A stretch of DNA of 64,000 nt, from NCBI GenBank assembly GCA_965220315.1, contig CBDCPP010000002.1, positions 496,001 through 560,000 of the forward strand, given 5' to 3'. Position 1 is the stretch's first letter, and the number at the start of each line of letters is the position of its first letter. A program made the translations under genes and the position numbers. Below are positions 26,795 through 35,258 of the stretch, in pieces. The stretch is from JAPOXK01 sp965220315 (GTDB lineage: Bacteria > Chloroflexota > Dehalococcoidia > Bin125). The notes under the pieces were generated by a model, which did no database searches, was not told the DNA's origin, and saw only the letters and a program-made list of their open reading frames with translations.

Positions 26795-27973
26795 ATGGCC
26801 GTCGTGGACCGCATCCGCGTGATCGATGTCGACACCCATATCTCCGAGCCTGAGAGTCTTTGGACTTCGCGCCTGCCTGCCAAGTGGGGTGACATGATCC
26901 CCCGCGTCGTCAAGGACCCCCGTGGCGAGCGCCACGGCCAGCATGACGATGTCTGGATCTGGAACGGCAAGCAGGTCATGCCCACTGCTCTGCTCGCCTA
27001 CGCCGGCCACGACAGCCCCTTTCCCTCCCATCCACCCACCCTCGCCGACGCCGACCCTGCTTCCTACCGAGCCCCAGACCGCATCAAGCTCATGGATGAG
27101 GTCGGACTCTACGCGCAGGTCCTCTACCCGAACGTCTGCGGCTTCGGCGCTGGCGGATTCTTCTTCCTCGAAGACCCCGAACTCATGCTCCAAGCCTGTC
27201 GCGCCTACAACGACTTCCTCGTCGAGTGGTGTCAGGAAGACACGCGTCGCCTTCTGCCTATCCTCTGCCTCCCCTTCTGGGATGTCGACGAGTCCGTTGC
27301 CGAGATCCAACGCGGCGCCCAGCTCGGCTTCAGGGGAGTGCTCTTCGGCTGTCACCCGGAAACCTATGGTCTTCCCTGGCTCGGCGATCCCCATTGGGAC
27401 CCCGTCTGGGCCGCCGCGCAGGATGCGAACCTCTCCATCAATTTCCACATCGCCTCCGGCAACGAAGAGGAGCCCGTCGTTTGGCCGGGCCACCGCAACC
27501 GCTCTCGCGTCATCTCCGCCTCGTGTCTCTACTTCTTGGACAACGGCTTCGCTATCAGTGAAGTGATCGTCAGCGGCATCGCTCACCGCTTCCCCAAGCT
27601 CGACTTCGTCTCCGTTGAGAGCGGCGTCGGCTGGGTTCCCTTCTTCATCGAAGCGCTCGATTGGCAGTGGAAGAACAACGGCGGCGCCCAAGACCACCCC
27701 GACTTCGACCTCCTCCCCAGCGAGTACTTCAAACGGCAGATCTATGCTTGCTTCTGGTTCGAAGAGCAGACCGCTCTGCACGCCCTCGAAACCTTCCCCG
27801 ACAACATCATGTACGAGACGGATTTCCCTCACCCCACCAGCATGTCCCCCGGTCCCGCCTCCATTGCCGAGTACCCAAACGAGTACATTGAGCGGCGTCT
27901 CAGTGGTCTCCCTGAGGACCTACTCCAAAAGATCCTCCACGGTACGGCTGCACGCGTATACCACCTCGCTTAA
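26795..27973 (+). CDS. Amidohydrolase_2 family metal-dependent hydrolase
   Basis: This 392-residue protein of the amidohydrolase_2 / decarboxylase group has DVDTHISEPESLW at the N terminus (variant DxH metal site), RIKLMDEVGLYAQVLYPN, INFHIASG with the central His, and YETDFPHPTSM with the metal Asp near the C terminus. Family members hydrolyse or decarboxylate aromatic and heterocyclic acids using Zn or Mn. An AGGA-like site lies upstream of the ATG. A paralogue with DSHVSEPADLW sits at 53930-55144. Substrate unknown. Confidence 0.86.
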   Translation: MAVVDRIRVIDVDTHISEPESLWTSRLPAKWGDMIPRVVKDPRGERHGQHDDVWIWNGKQVMPTALLAYAGHDSPFPSHPPTLADADPASYRAPDRIKLMDEVGLYAQVLYPNVCGFGAGGFFFLEDPELMLQACRAYNDFLVEWCQEDTRRLLPILCLPFWDVDESVAEIQRGAQLGFRGVLFGCHPETYGLPWLGDPHWDPVWAAAQDANLSINFHIASGNEEEPVVWPGHRNRSRVISASCLYFLDNGFAISEVIVSGIAHRFPKLDFVSVESGVGWVPFFIEALDWQWKNNGGAQDHPDFDLLPSEYFKRQIYACFWFEEQTALHALETFPDNIMYETDFPHPTSMSPGPASIAEYPNEYIERRLSGLPEDLLQKILHGTAARVYHLA

Positions 27974-28100
27974 GCGCGCCTGCAGAGCGTCCGCGCGGAT
28001 ACGCGCTAACACGAAGGGGTACATGGCTGATCGATCGGTAAGGCCGTCTGGCGCTACTGCGGCCGAACCCCACGGATCAATGAGCGGGAGAGGTACTTGA

Positions 28101-29312
28101 ATGGTCGACAACAGACAACCTTATAGCGGCGTCTTCGAGATCACGAAGATGGAGCGTGTTCGCTTCGGACCCGACTGCGTCAACTCTCTCCCGGCCGATG
28201 TTGAAGCCGCTGGCGGCACCAAGGTCTTCATCGTGGCTAGCAATACCCTCGCTACCCAGACCAACGTCGTCGACCGCATCCAAGGTCTTTTGGGAGACAA
28301 GTCCGTCGGGGTCTTCCACAGCGTGAGCCAACACAACCATCGCGAGGAGCAGATCGCCGCCGCCGCCGCCGCCCGTGCCGCTGATGCCGACTTTCTCGTT
28401 TCTATTGGCGGCGGCAGCCCCATTGACTGCGCCAAGGGCATCGCCATGTGCCTCGCCGACGACATCACTGACCCCGATACGTTCGACGATTACAAGATCC
28501 TCTTCGAGTACCCCGACAAGGTGGAACTCCGCGAACTTAAGAATAAGAACGCTCCCAAACACATCACTATTTCCACTACCCTCTCTGCCGGAGAGTTCAA
28601 CGGTTTCCTTGGTATCACCGACAGCGACCGCCAAGTTAAAGAGGCCTACGGCGACACCGCCCTCTGTCCCGTTGCCAGCTACCTTGACCCCGTCATTTCT
28701 GTCCACACCCCCGAGTGGCTCTGGGCGTCCACCGGCATTCGCGCCGTCGATCACTGCATCGAGAGCTACCTTGCCATCAACAACATGCCGTTCGTCGATG
28801 GCCTCACCAAGGCCGCGCTTGAGATCCTTGTCCGCGACCTTCCGGCCTCCGCCAAGGACCGCGAAGCCGTCGCCGCTCGCGGCCGCTGTCAGATCGCCGC
28901 TTGGATGAGTATCTTCGGCCTTCCCAACGTCAACCTCGGCCTCAGCCACGGTATCGGCCACCAGCTCGGCGCCCGTCGCAATGTCCCCCACGGCGTCACA
29001 TCCTGTCTCATGCTCCCCCATGTGATGGACTTCAACTTTTCCGTCAGCAAGGCCAGGCAGGCCGGCCTCGCCGACGCGTTCCAGATCGATCGCCGCGGCC
29101 TCTCCGAAGCTGAAGCCGCCAAAGCTTTCATCAGCGCGCTTCGCCGCTTCATCAAAGACCTCGGCGTTCCCACTAGGCTTTCCGAGGTCAATGTGACCAA
29201 AGAGGACTTTCCGGGCATCGTCTCCGACGCCCTAGTCGACTTCGTCGTCGCTAGCAATCCCCGTCCCGTCACCGCCGCCGATATCGACGGGATCCTCGAA
29301 GCGGCTTACTGA
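28101..29312 (+). CDS. Iron-containing alcohol dehydrogenase
   Basis: This 403-residue group III dehydrogenase has an N-terminal dinucleotide-binding half with SIGGGSPIDCAKGIA and a helical C-terminal half with the metal ligands in DHCIESY and GLSHGIGHQLGARRNVPHG. It interconverts an alcohol and aldehyde or ketone with NAD(P)H; the family also includes maleylacetate reductases. It follows the amidohydrolase by about 130 bases on the same strand and could share its pathway. The metal (Fe or Zn) and substrate are not set by the sequence. Confidence 0.9.
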   Translation: MVDNRQPYSGVFEITKMERVRFGPDCVNSLPADVEAAGGTKVFIVASNTLATQTNVVDRIQGLLGDKSVGVFHSVSQHNHREEQIAAAAAARAADADFLVSIGGGSPIDCAKGIAMCLADDITDPDTFDDYKILFEYPDKVELRELKNKNAPKHITISTTLSAGEFNGFLGITDSDRQVKEAYGDTALCPVASYLDPVISVHTPEWLWASTGIRAVDHCIESYLAINNMPFVDGLTKAALEILVRDLPASAKDREAVAARGRCQIAAWMSIFGLPNVNLGLSHGIGHQLGARRNVPHGVTSCLMLPHVMDFNFSVSKARQAGLADAFQIDRRGLSEAEAAKAFISALRRFIKDLGVPTRLSEVNVTKEDFPGIVSDALVDFVVASNPRPVTAADIDGILEAAY

Positions 29313-29404
29313 TCTCGGGTGGGTTTCAATCACGACGCGGGCAAGGGCTGCTGCGGTCCTCCCTTCGCCTGGCAACGGGAAATCCTGCTTGCGCTTGGAC
29401 GACT

Positions 29405-29419
29405 CCGACTCCAAGTCGG
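29405..29419. terminator. Small perfect hairpin after the alcohol dehydrogenase gene
   Basis: CCGACT and AGTCGG form a perfect 6-bp stem with a 3-base loop, about 90 bases after the stop at 29312. No T-run follows, so it is at best a weak or factor-assisted terminator. The rest of the 228-base gap shows nothing else. Confidence 0.2.
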
Positions 29420-29541
29420 CCAACCAGGATCGTCGCGCTAGCTCCCTCCTTCTATTGCGTATGGCAGTCATGCCCAAGTACGACCTCCCGACCCGGCTAC
29501 TAGACTGCTGGGCGAAAGCCCACGCGTGATCGGAGCCTCCC

Positions 29542-30507
29542 GTGCCACCTTCCTTCGGCGTTCATATCGGACCCCAAGACATGACTATGGACCAAATGCG
29601 CGCCCTCTGGCGCTCGGTCGATCAGGCTGGCCTCGACTGGGTCTCTATCTGGGACCATTTCTATGAAGCCCCGCCTCGCGACGGCATGGGCTATCACTTC
29701 GAAACCCTGACCACCCTCGCCGCTCTCGCTGCCGACACCGACCATGTGCGCGTCGGCTGCCTCGTCTTCTGCGCCGCCTATCGCAACCCGGGTGCTCTTG
29801 CCAAGGCCCTGACCACTCTCGACCATCTCTCTGGTGGCCGCATGGAAGCCGGCTTCGGCGCGGGGTGGCATGAGCCCGAGTACTTGGCATACGGCTACGA
29901 TTTCCCGCCCATCGGCAAACGCATGGACATCCTGGAAGAAACCGTCCAGATCGTCCGATCAATGCTTCGTCAGGATCACACCACTTTCGAGGGCCGTTAC
30001 TACTCCGTGCACAACGCCACCTGCCAGCCCGCGCCCATCCAGTCGCCGCTCCCAATCTGGGTCGGCGGCGAGGGAGAGAAGCGCACTCTCCGCATCGCTG
30101 CCCGTTTCGGTGATGCTTGGAACGTCCCCTACATCGGCCCTGAGCGCTTTAGGCACCTCTGCGGCGTTCTCGACAACTGGTGCCGCACCGAGGGCCGCGA
30201 CCCTGCCACTATCAAGCGCACCGTCAATCTTCGCTTCAACCTCACTACCAACCCTGCATCCGTCTCTGAGATTCGCCAGCAGCTCCGGGCTGACTGGGGT
30301 AGTGGCGCTGAAGACGGCTCCCTCCTCGGCACGCCGGACCAAATCGCCGACCGCGTTGCCCAGTACATTGATGCTGGCGCGCAGGGCGTCAACGTTGCTC
30401 TCCGCGCCCCTTGGGATGAAGCTGCTCTGGACGTCTACATGTCGGAACTCGTGCCTGCTATGCGCCGGCGCTTCGCTGATGTCGACGGGGACCAGCTTCT
30501 GGAATAG
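29542..30507 (+). CDS. LLM-class F420-dependent oxidoreductase
   Basis: This 321-residue luciferase-like TIM-barrel protein has WVSIWDHF near the start, GCLVFCAAYRNPGALAKALTTLDHLSGGR, GAGWHEPEYLAYGY, and PLPIWVGGEGEKRTLRIAARFGDAWN. The TLDHLSGGR-to-GWHxxEY spacing is typical of coenzyme F420-dependent members rather than two-component monooxygenases. It would move hydride between F420H2 (or FMNH2) and an unknown substrate. The start is GTG at 29542 with GGAG upstream. It is one of four LLM genes in the window. Confidence 0.88.
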   Translation: MPPSFGVHIGPQDMTMDQMRALWRSVDQAGLDWVSIWDHFYEAPPRDGMGYHFETLTTLAALAADTDHVRVGCLVFCAAYRNPGALAKALTTLDHLSGGRMEAGFGAGWHEPEYLAYGYDFPPIGKRMDILEETVQIVRSMLRQDHTTFEGRYYSVHNATCQPAPIQSPLPIWVGGEGEKRTLRIAARFGDAWNVPYIGPERFRHLCGVLDNWCRTEGRDPATIKRTVNLRFNLTTNPASVSEIRQQLRADWGSGAEDGSLLGTPDQIADRVAQYIDAGAQGVNVALRAPWDEAALDVYMSELVPAMRRRFADVDGDQLLE

Positions 30508-30736
30508 ACGCCAAGAAGCGCCCCGTGCTTCGTTCCGGTCGCAGAGATGGACTCGAGCGGGGCGCCTCAGCTACAGCTGGCCGCTGCAGATCCCGCGATC
30601 GACGCAGCGTGCCCCCCGGACCGGGACGTGCTCTATCTGCCGTCTGGATCAGCAGCACGCTCCGGTTTCTTGGGCGGATCGCCCTTTCCGAAGATGACGG
30701 CGATCGACCGTCGCTTCAGCGCTATCCCTCGTGCCC

Positions 30737-32143
30737 CTAAATGTCAGGGCGCTGCTTGTGCCAATCGGCCTCCTGCTCGTACGCGTATGCCGCTTGGATG
30801 ACCGTCTGTTCGTCGAACGGCTTTCCCGCGATCTGCAGCCCGATCGGCATGTGGTCGTCGTCGAATCCACACGGCACCTGGATCGCCGGCAGTCCCGTGT
30901 GGTTGAAGATCGGCGTGTAGAACGGGAACGCTTCCCCGTGCAGGAACTCGAGCCCCGGCGTCTGCGCCAGCACACGAGGCGTTTGGAACCCGACCGTCGG
31001 CAGGATCAACACGTCCACCTTGCTCGTGAGGTGATCGAGCAACTGATCCCGCACTTGGGCCCGCACTCGGAGCCCGTCCTGGTAGGCAGCGTTGCTCATG
31101 CACAACCCCCACAGCAGGTAGAGTTTTGTGTGGCGGCCGTAATCCGCCGCCCGCGTCCGCAAGTTCCGCATGTGGATCGCACCCGCGTCCGCCCACATCA
31201 GCGGGAACGCAAACGCCAATAGTTGCTCAAGCGAGATACACGGCACATCGATCGTCTGCGCGCCCAGCTGCTCGATCTGCCGCAGCGCCGCATCGAAGGC
31301 CCGTATCACTGCCGGCGCCGCACTGTCCTCGTACAAGTCGCGCATGACGCCGAACCGCATCCCCCTGATATCCCGGCCGATCTTGGCCGAAAAGTCCGGC
31401 ACGGCTACGTCCGCCGACCCCGGATCGAGCGGATCAAAGCCCGCGCATCCTTGCAGCATGTACGCGGCGTCCTGCACCGTCCGTGCCAACGGACCTACAT
31501 GGTCCAGACTCTGCGATAGCGGATATACGCCTCGCCGACTAACCCGCCCGTATGTGTGTTTCAGTCCTACGTGGCCGCAGCACTGCGCCGGCCACCGGAT
31601 CGATCCACCCGTGCAAGACCCCATCCCTGCGTAGGTCAGCCCCGCCGCGATCGCGCCCGCCGTCCCGCTGCTCGACCCACCACACTCGAATGCCGTATTC
31701 CAGCTGTTCCGAGTCGGCGGAAAGTGTGTCTCGAGCGTCGGCGGTCCGTACGCGAACTCGTAGGTTCCCGTCTTCCCTATGACGATCGCCCCTGCCTCCT
31801 TTAACTTCTTCACCGAGAAGCAATCTTCCTCCGCCACGTACCCGTCCAGCGTCCTTGATCCGCATGTCGTGGGGCCGCTCTCGTAGATATCCTTGATCCC
31901 GATCGGGATCCCGTGCAGTGGGCCGCGGTACGCCCCGCTCGCGATCTCCTGCTCGTGCGTCCGTGCTGTTGCCCGCGCCTCATCCTCGAACACGTGAATG
32001 AACGCGTTGATCGTCGGATCCAGCTCTGCGATCCGCGACAAGCTCAGCTCCACCAGATCAACCGGCGAGATCTCTTTGTCCTTGATCAGCCGCGCGACCT
32101 CCGCGATCTCCGCGTGCGCCAACTCCTTCGGGTTCATTGCCAT
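30737..32143 (-). CDS. Amidase-signature hydrolase paired with a small subunit
   Basis: This 468-residue amidase-signature enzyme has Lys84 in IGIKDI, cis-Ser157 in CGGSSSG and nucleophile Ser181 in TGGSIRWP, 24 residues apart. The Trp-rich SIRWP and RNSWNT segments are characteristic of the GatA/AtzE-like branch. The start is only 2 bases after the stop of a 70-residue GatC/AtzG-like gene, so the functional unit is probably a heteromeric amidase. It lies at the end of a minus-strand run that also has an LLM oxidoreductase and a peroxiredoxin. Confidence 0.9.
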   Translation of the reverse strand: MAMNPKELAHAEIAEVARLIKDKEISPVDLVELSLSRIAELDPTINAFIHVFEDEARATARTHEQEIASGAYRGPLHGIPIGIKDIYESGPTTCGSRTLDGYVAEEDCFSVKKLKEAGAIVIGKTGTYEFAYGPPTLETHFPPTRNSWNTAFECGGSSSGTAGAIAAGLTYAGMGSCTGGSIRWPAQCCGHVGLKHTYGRVSRRGVYPLSQSLDHVGPLARTVQDAAYMLQGCAGFDPLDPGSADVAVPDFSAKIGRDIRGMRFGVMRDLYEDSAAPAVIRAFDAALRQIEQLGAQTIDVPCISLEQLLAFAFPLMWADAGAIHMRNLRTRAADYGRHTKLYLLWGLCMSNAAYQDGLRVRAQVRDQLLDHLTSKVDVLILPTVGFQTPRVLAQTPGLEFLHGEAFPFYTPIFNHTGLPAIQVPCGFDDDHMPIGLQIAGKPFDEQTVIQAAYAYEQEADWHKQRPDI

Positions 32144-32145
32144 GA

Positions 32146-32358
32146 CTACCGGTACCTCGCGATGTTGTGCACCAAAATCGGCTCGCTCAGGGGCATCTCC
32201 ATGCCCTCCGTCAATGGCCTGCTCTCCAGCATCGCCTCTACCACCTTCTGCTGGCGCAGCAAGTTTTCGTACGCTGGGACCAGTTCGTCCAAGTCCTCCT
32301 CGCTAACGTCGAGGTCGAACTCGGCGAGCTTCGCCCGAATCACGGCGCGCGTATCCAT
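32146..32358 (-). CDS. Small GatC/AtzG-like amidase partner
   Basis: This 70-residue protein starts at an ATG at 32358. Two amphipathic helices (AVIRAKLAEFDLDVSEEDL and LVPAYENLLRQQKVVEAML) are followed by an extended tail containing MPLSEPILVHNIAR. Size, helix pattern, the tail with an acidic-Pro end and the position 2 bases before an amidase match the GatC / AtzG (DUF4089-type) small subunits, which wrap around and stabilise their amidase. The call rests on architecture and context rather than a strong motif. A longer frame to 32445 has no ribosome site. Confidence 0.68.
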   Translation of the reverse strand: MDTRAVIRAKLAEFDLDVSEEDLDELVPAYENLLRQQKVVEAMLESRPLTEGMEMPLSEPILVHNIARYR

Positions 32359-32466
32359 CGGCGGCCTCCCTTCCCGCGTCGGCTCGCGATCGCGAGCCGT
32401 TCCGCGAGGACCACAATGCTGCTCTCGCAGCACCCGAGCCGTCAACCACGGGTCGCGCAGGCGGGG

Positions 32467-33417
32467 TTACGAGTCCCGCGCCAGCTCGCCCAAGAATGCC
32501 AGTGTCCGATCGGCCGTCGCCTGTGGTGCATCGCCCACTAACACAATCGTTGCCAGCAGTTCATCCACGCCGTATTCCGGCAGGGCTCGGATCCGATCCC
32601 CCATTGCCGCCTCGCTCCCGGAGATCACCAGCCCATCGGACATCGCATCGCTGAACTCCTCACCGGCCGCCTCCGGATACCCGGCTTCCTGCAGCATCTG
32701 CGAGTAGTACGGCATCCGTTGGTAGAACCCGAACTGACTCTTGGCTGCCGCCCGGACTGCCTCGGCATCCTCGCTCAGTACTACCGGCGCATGCACGATC
32801 ATCGCTGGCTTCGGCCGCCCCGCGGCCCGCGCTCCTTCTTCCAGCGCCGGCCCGGCTACGTCGCGGATATACGGCAGCGGGCACATCCAGGAGATCGCAC
32901 CCTCCGTGAGCTCCCCGCACAGCCGGAACGCTTTGGGCCGTAGCGCCGACGCCAATACGCTCACTTGGGTCGGTCCGCCGAAGTTCGCCTCCGCCTGCAG
33001 CAGCTCTCCCTGGAACGAGACTGCCCCCTCTTTCAAGATGGTGTTGAGGATCGTGAGGTACTCCCGCAGATGCGTAAGCGGACGCTCGAACGGGATCCCG
33101 TAGAATCCCTCGACGATCGGCTTGTGACTCGGACCCACGCCAAGCCGCAAACGCCCCGGTGCCACCTGGTCCACCGCCATCGCCGACTGCGCCATCGCCA
33201 GCGGGTGTCGCGGGAATGTCGTCACGATCGAAGTCCCAAACTGGATCCGTTGCGCTTGCGCCGCCGCCTGCGTGTACACCACAAACGGGTCTGGCGCATT
33301 GGGACCCAGCGTCACCCACGCCACGTCCAGCCCCGCTCCATCCGCTGCCACGATCCCTGCGACCAGCCCCGGCGTATCCTCCGCCAAGACGTGCACCCCG
33401 ATCGGTAAGTCTTTCAT
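32467..33417 (-). CDS. LLM-class flavin/F420-dependent oxidoreductase
   Basis: This 316-residue luciferase-like protein has DGAGLDVAWVT, then TSIVTTFPRHPLAMAQSAMAVDQVAPGRLRLGVG with SHKPIVEGFYG, and a later VSVLASALRPKAFRLCGELTEGAISWM. The pattern matches F420-dependent 5,10-methylenetetrahydromethanopterin reductase-like members. Its ATG overlaps the stop of the upstream peroxiredoxin-like selenoprotein gene by 4 bases (ATGA), so the two are translationally coupled. The small amidase-partner gene follows 108 bases later. Substrate unknown. Confidence 0.87.
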   Translation of the reverse strand: MKDLPIGVHVLAEDTPGLVAGIVAADGAGLDVAWVTLGPNAPDPFVVYTQAAAQAQRIQFGTSIVTTFPRHPLAMAQSAMAVDQVAPGRLRLGVGPSHKPIVEGFYGIPFERPLTHLREYLTILNTILKEGAVSFQGELLQAEANFGGPTQVSVLASALRPKAFRLCGELTEGAISWMCPLPYIRDVAGPALEEGARAAGRPKPAMIVHAPVVLSEDAEAVRAAAKSQFGFYQRMPYYSQMLQEAGYPEAAGEEFSDAMSDGLVISGSEAAMGDRIRALPEYGVDELLATIVLVGDAPQATADRTLAFLGELARDS

Positions 33418-34070
33418 TCCCGAATCTCCTCAAGCACTCTGAGAATCTCCGTTGGTTCCATTCGGTAGCGGTAATCCGCATTCACGTATCGCGCTCGCAC
33501 CTTCTGCGCCCGATCCACGACAAACGTCGCCGGGATCGGCAGGCGCCATCCCGTTTGTGCATTCGCCTTCGGCAGGTCAATCCCAAACGCTGCGTAGACT
33601 GGTTGCAAGTACGGCGGCACTGTGGATCCTAGCTTGTAGGCTTCCATTACCGCTCCGTCGCTGTCGTACAGCAGCGGGATCGTCGCTTTCGTTTTCTCCA
33701 TCAACTTCAGCGACTCTTTCTCCGTCTCCGGCCCGATGAAAAACGCTCGCCCCTCCAGCCGTTCGATTGCGTCGTTGATCTGCTGCACACCTTGCAGCTC
33801 AAGAGTGCAGTAGGGTCACCATTGTCCTCGGTAGAACGACAGTATTGCTGATCGGCTGCGCAAGACCTCACGAAGTTGCACTGTCTCACCCTGCACGCTC
33901 TGCAGCCTGAAGTCCGGTGCGACATCGCCTACGACGAGTCCCATCCGCCACGCTTCCGCCTCCAATTCGCGCGTCGCCTGCTCCATCAATTCCTGCTTGT
34001 CCGCCGGAATTTTCTCGTCGGATCTCGCGCGCTGCGCTCCCAACTCGTCATCTAGTCTCTGGACGACCAT
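33414..34070 (-). CDS. Peroxiredoxin-like (AhpC/TSA) protein, probable selenoprotein with Sec at codon 85
   Basis: The 218-residue thioredoxin-fold protein reads continuously only if the TGA at 33816-33818 is translated. Before it come VVGDVAPDFRLQSVQGETVQL and ILSFYRGQW. After it, in the same frame, come PYCTLELQGVQQINDAIERL, then FFIGPETEKES, PLLYDSDGAVMEAYKLG and WRLPIPATFVVD. The family has WCPYC here, so the TGA stands at the first redox Cys (W-U-P-Y-C88). The SECIS-type hairpin starts 5 bases after the codon. It would reduce peroxides or disulfides in the cytoplasm. Start: ATG 34070, with GGAG six bases upstream and another ATG at 34073. The stop overlaps the LLM gene. A nonsense mutation is the alternative, but no other damage is seen. 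Confidence 0.85.
33783..33810 (-). promoter_or_regulatory. Bacterial SECIS-type hairpin
   Basis: In the mRNA a hairpin begins 5 bases after the in-frame UGA. CUGCAC pairs perfectly with GUGCAG at the base, there is a small internal loop with U on one side and GU on the other, then CUUG pairs with CAAG around the loop AGCUG. The apical loop begins 16 bases after the UGA and has G as its second base. This meets the bacterial SECIS rule of 16-37 bases and a G in the first two loop positions. It would bind SelB to direct Sec insertion. Confidence 0.72.
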
Positions 34071-34148
34071 CATTTTCTCCCCCCGCGCTCTCGCTGCACG
34101 CCAAGAATAGCGACTCGATCTGGTAGGCTGCCGCCGATTAGAGGCGCA

Positions 34149-35258
34149 ATGCGTACTGCCACTCACACCGACCGCTACGGCAACGCCCTCGCGACGCACT
34201 CCGCCGCTGCGGCCGAGCAGTACAGCGCCGCCGTCGACAGCTCCCTCGCTGGCGACCTCGGTGCTGAAGCGCTCTTCGCCACGGCCGTCGAAGCTGATGA
34301 CGGCTTCGCCCTCGCGCATGTCGCCCGCGCCCGCCTCCGCCAAATGCGTGGCGAGGTCGGCGGCGCCCGTGAGGAAGCAGCGCTCGCCCGCCGGCTCGTC
34401 GCGGGTGCCTCTCCTCGCGAGCAGCGCCACGTCGATATCCTTGCCTCTGCTATTGAAGGTAACGCGCCCCGCGCCCTCGATCTCATCCACCAGCACGTGA
34501 AAGACTTTCCCTGCGACGCCTTTGCCCTCTCGCAAGCGACCGGCGTCTATGGCCTCATCGGCTTCAGCGGTCACCAAGATCGCGCCGAAGAGCAAGTCCA
34601 ACTCCTCGAAAGTCTCGAACCCGACTACGGTGATGATTGGTGGTTCCTCAGCGCCCTCGCCTTCGCTCAGATCGAGCACTTCCTCTTCGAACCGGCCCGC
34701 CGTAACGCGGAACGCTCCCTCCAGCTTCGCCGTGAGAATGGCTACGCCGCTCACGCCATGGCCCATGTCCACTACGAGTACGGCGAGGCTGCTGCTGGCT
34801 CCTCCTTCCTCGCTGACTGGCTTATCGGCTACAGCCGTGCCGCGGAGCTCCATACCCATCTCTCCTGGCACCACGCGCTCTTCCTCCTCAATCAAGGCGA
34901 CTTCGATGCTGCTCTCCGCCTCTACCGCGAGCACATCCGCCCCGAAGTTTCCCAGTCCGGCGCCCTCGCTCTCATTGCCGACTCCGCCTCCATCCTCTGG
35001 CGCGCGCAGCTCTACGGCGCCGACCGTGAGCTTCCTTGGGACGATGTCCGCGACTTCGCCCGTCGAACCTTCACGAAGCCCGGCCTCATGTGGGCCGATG
35101 TCCACTGCGCCCTCGCCTACGCAGCCGCCAGCGACGAGGAAGCGCTCGGCCAACTCATAGACGGGCTCCGCGCCCGCCTTGATCGGCGTCCCTCTCCCCG
35201 CGATCTTCAATGGCTCAACCGCGCGACTGATCCCGTTTCCTCGGACAGCGAGGACTAA
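34149..35258 (+). CDS. TPR-repeat protein, TTC38-like
   Basis: This 369-residue helical protein resembles tetratricopeptide repeat protein 38. It has an N-terminal pair of TPR helices, a Glu/His-rich core with GYAAHAMAHVHYEYGE, and THLSWHHALFLLNQGDFDAALRLYRE, the conserved WH(H/L)AL segment of the family. TTC38 proteins are widespread but biochemically uncharacterised; they are presumed scaffolds. It is divergent from the selenoprotein gene, with 78 bases between the starts, and overlaps the stop of the MFS gene by 4 bases. Confidence 0.84.
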   Translation: MRTATHTDRYGNALATHSAAAAEQYSAAVDSSLAGDLGAEALFATAVEADDGFALAHVARARLRQMRGEVGGAREEAALARRLVAGASPREQRHVDILASAIEGNAPRALDLIHQHVKDFPCDAFALSQATGVYGLIGFSGHQDRAEEQVQLLESLEPDYGDDWWFLSALAFAQIEHFLFEPARRNAERSLQLRRENGYAAHAMAHVHYEYGEAAAGSSFLADWLIGYSRAAELHTHLSWHHALFLLNQGDFDAALRLYREHIRPEVSQSGALALIADSASILWRAQLYGADRELPWDDVRDFARRTFTKPGLMWADVHCALAYAAASDEEALGQLIDGLRARLDRRPSPRDLQWLNRATDPVSSDSED

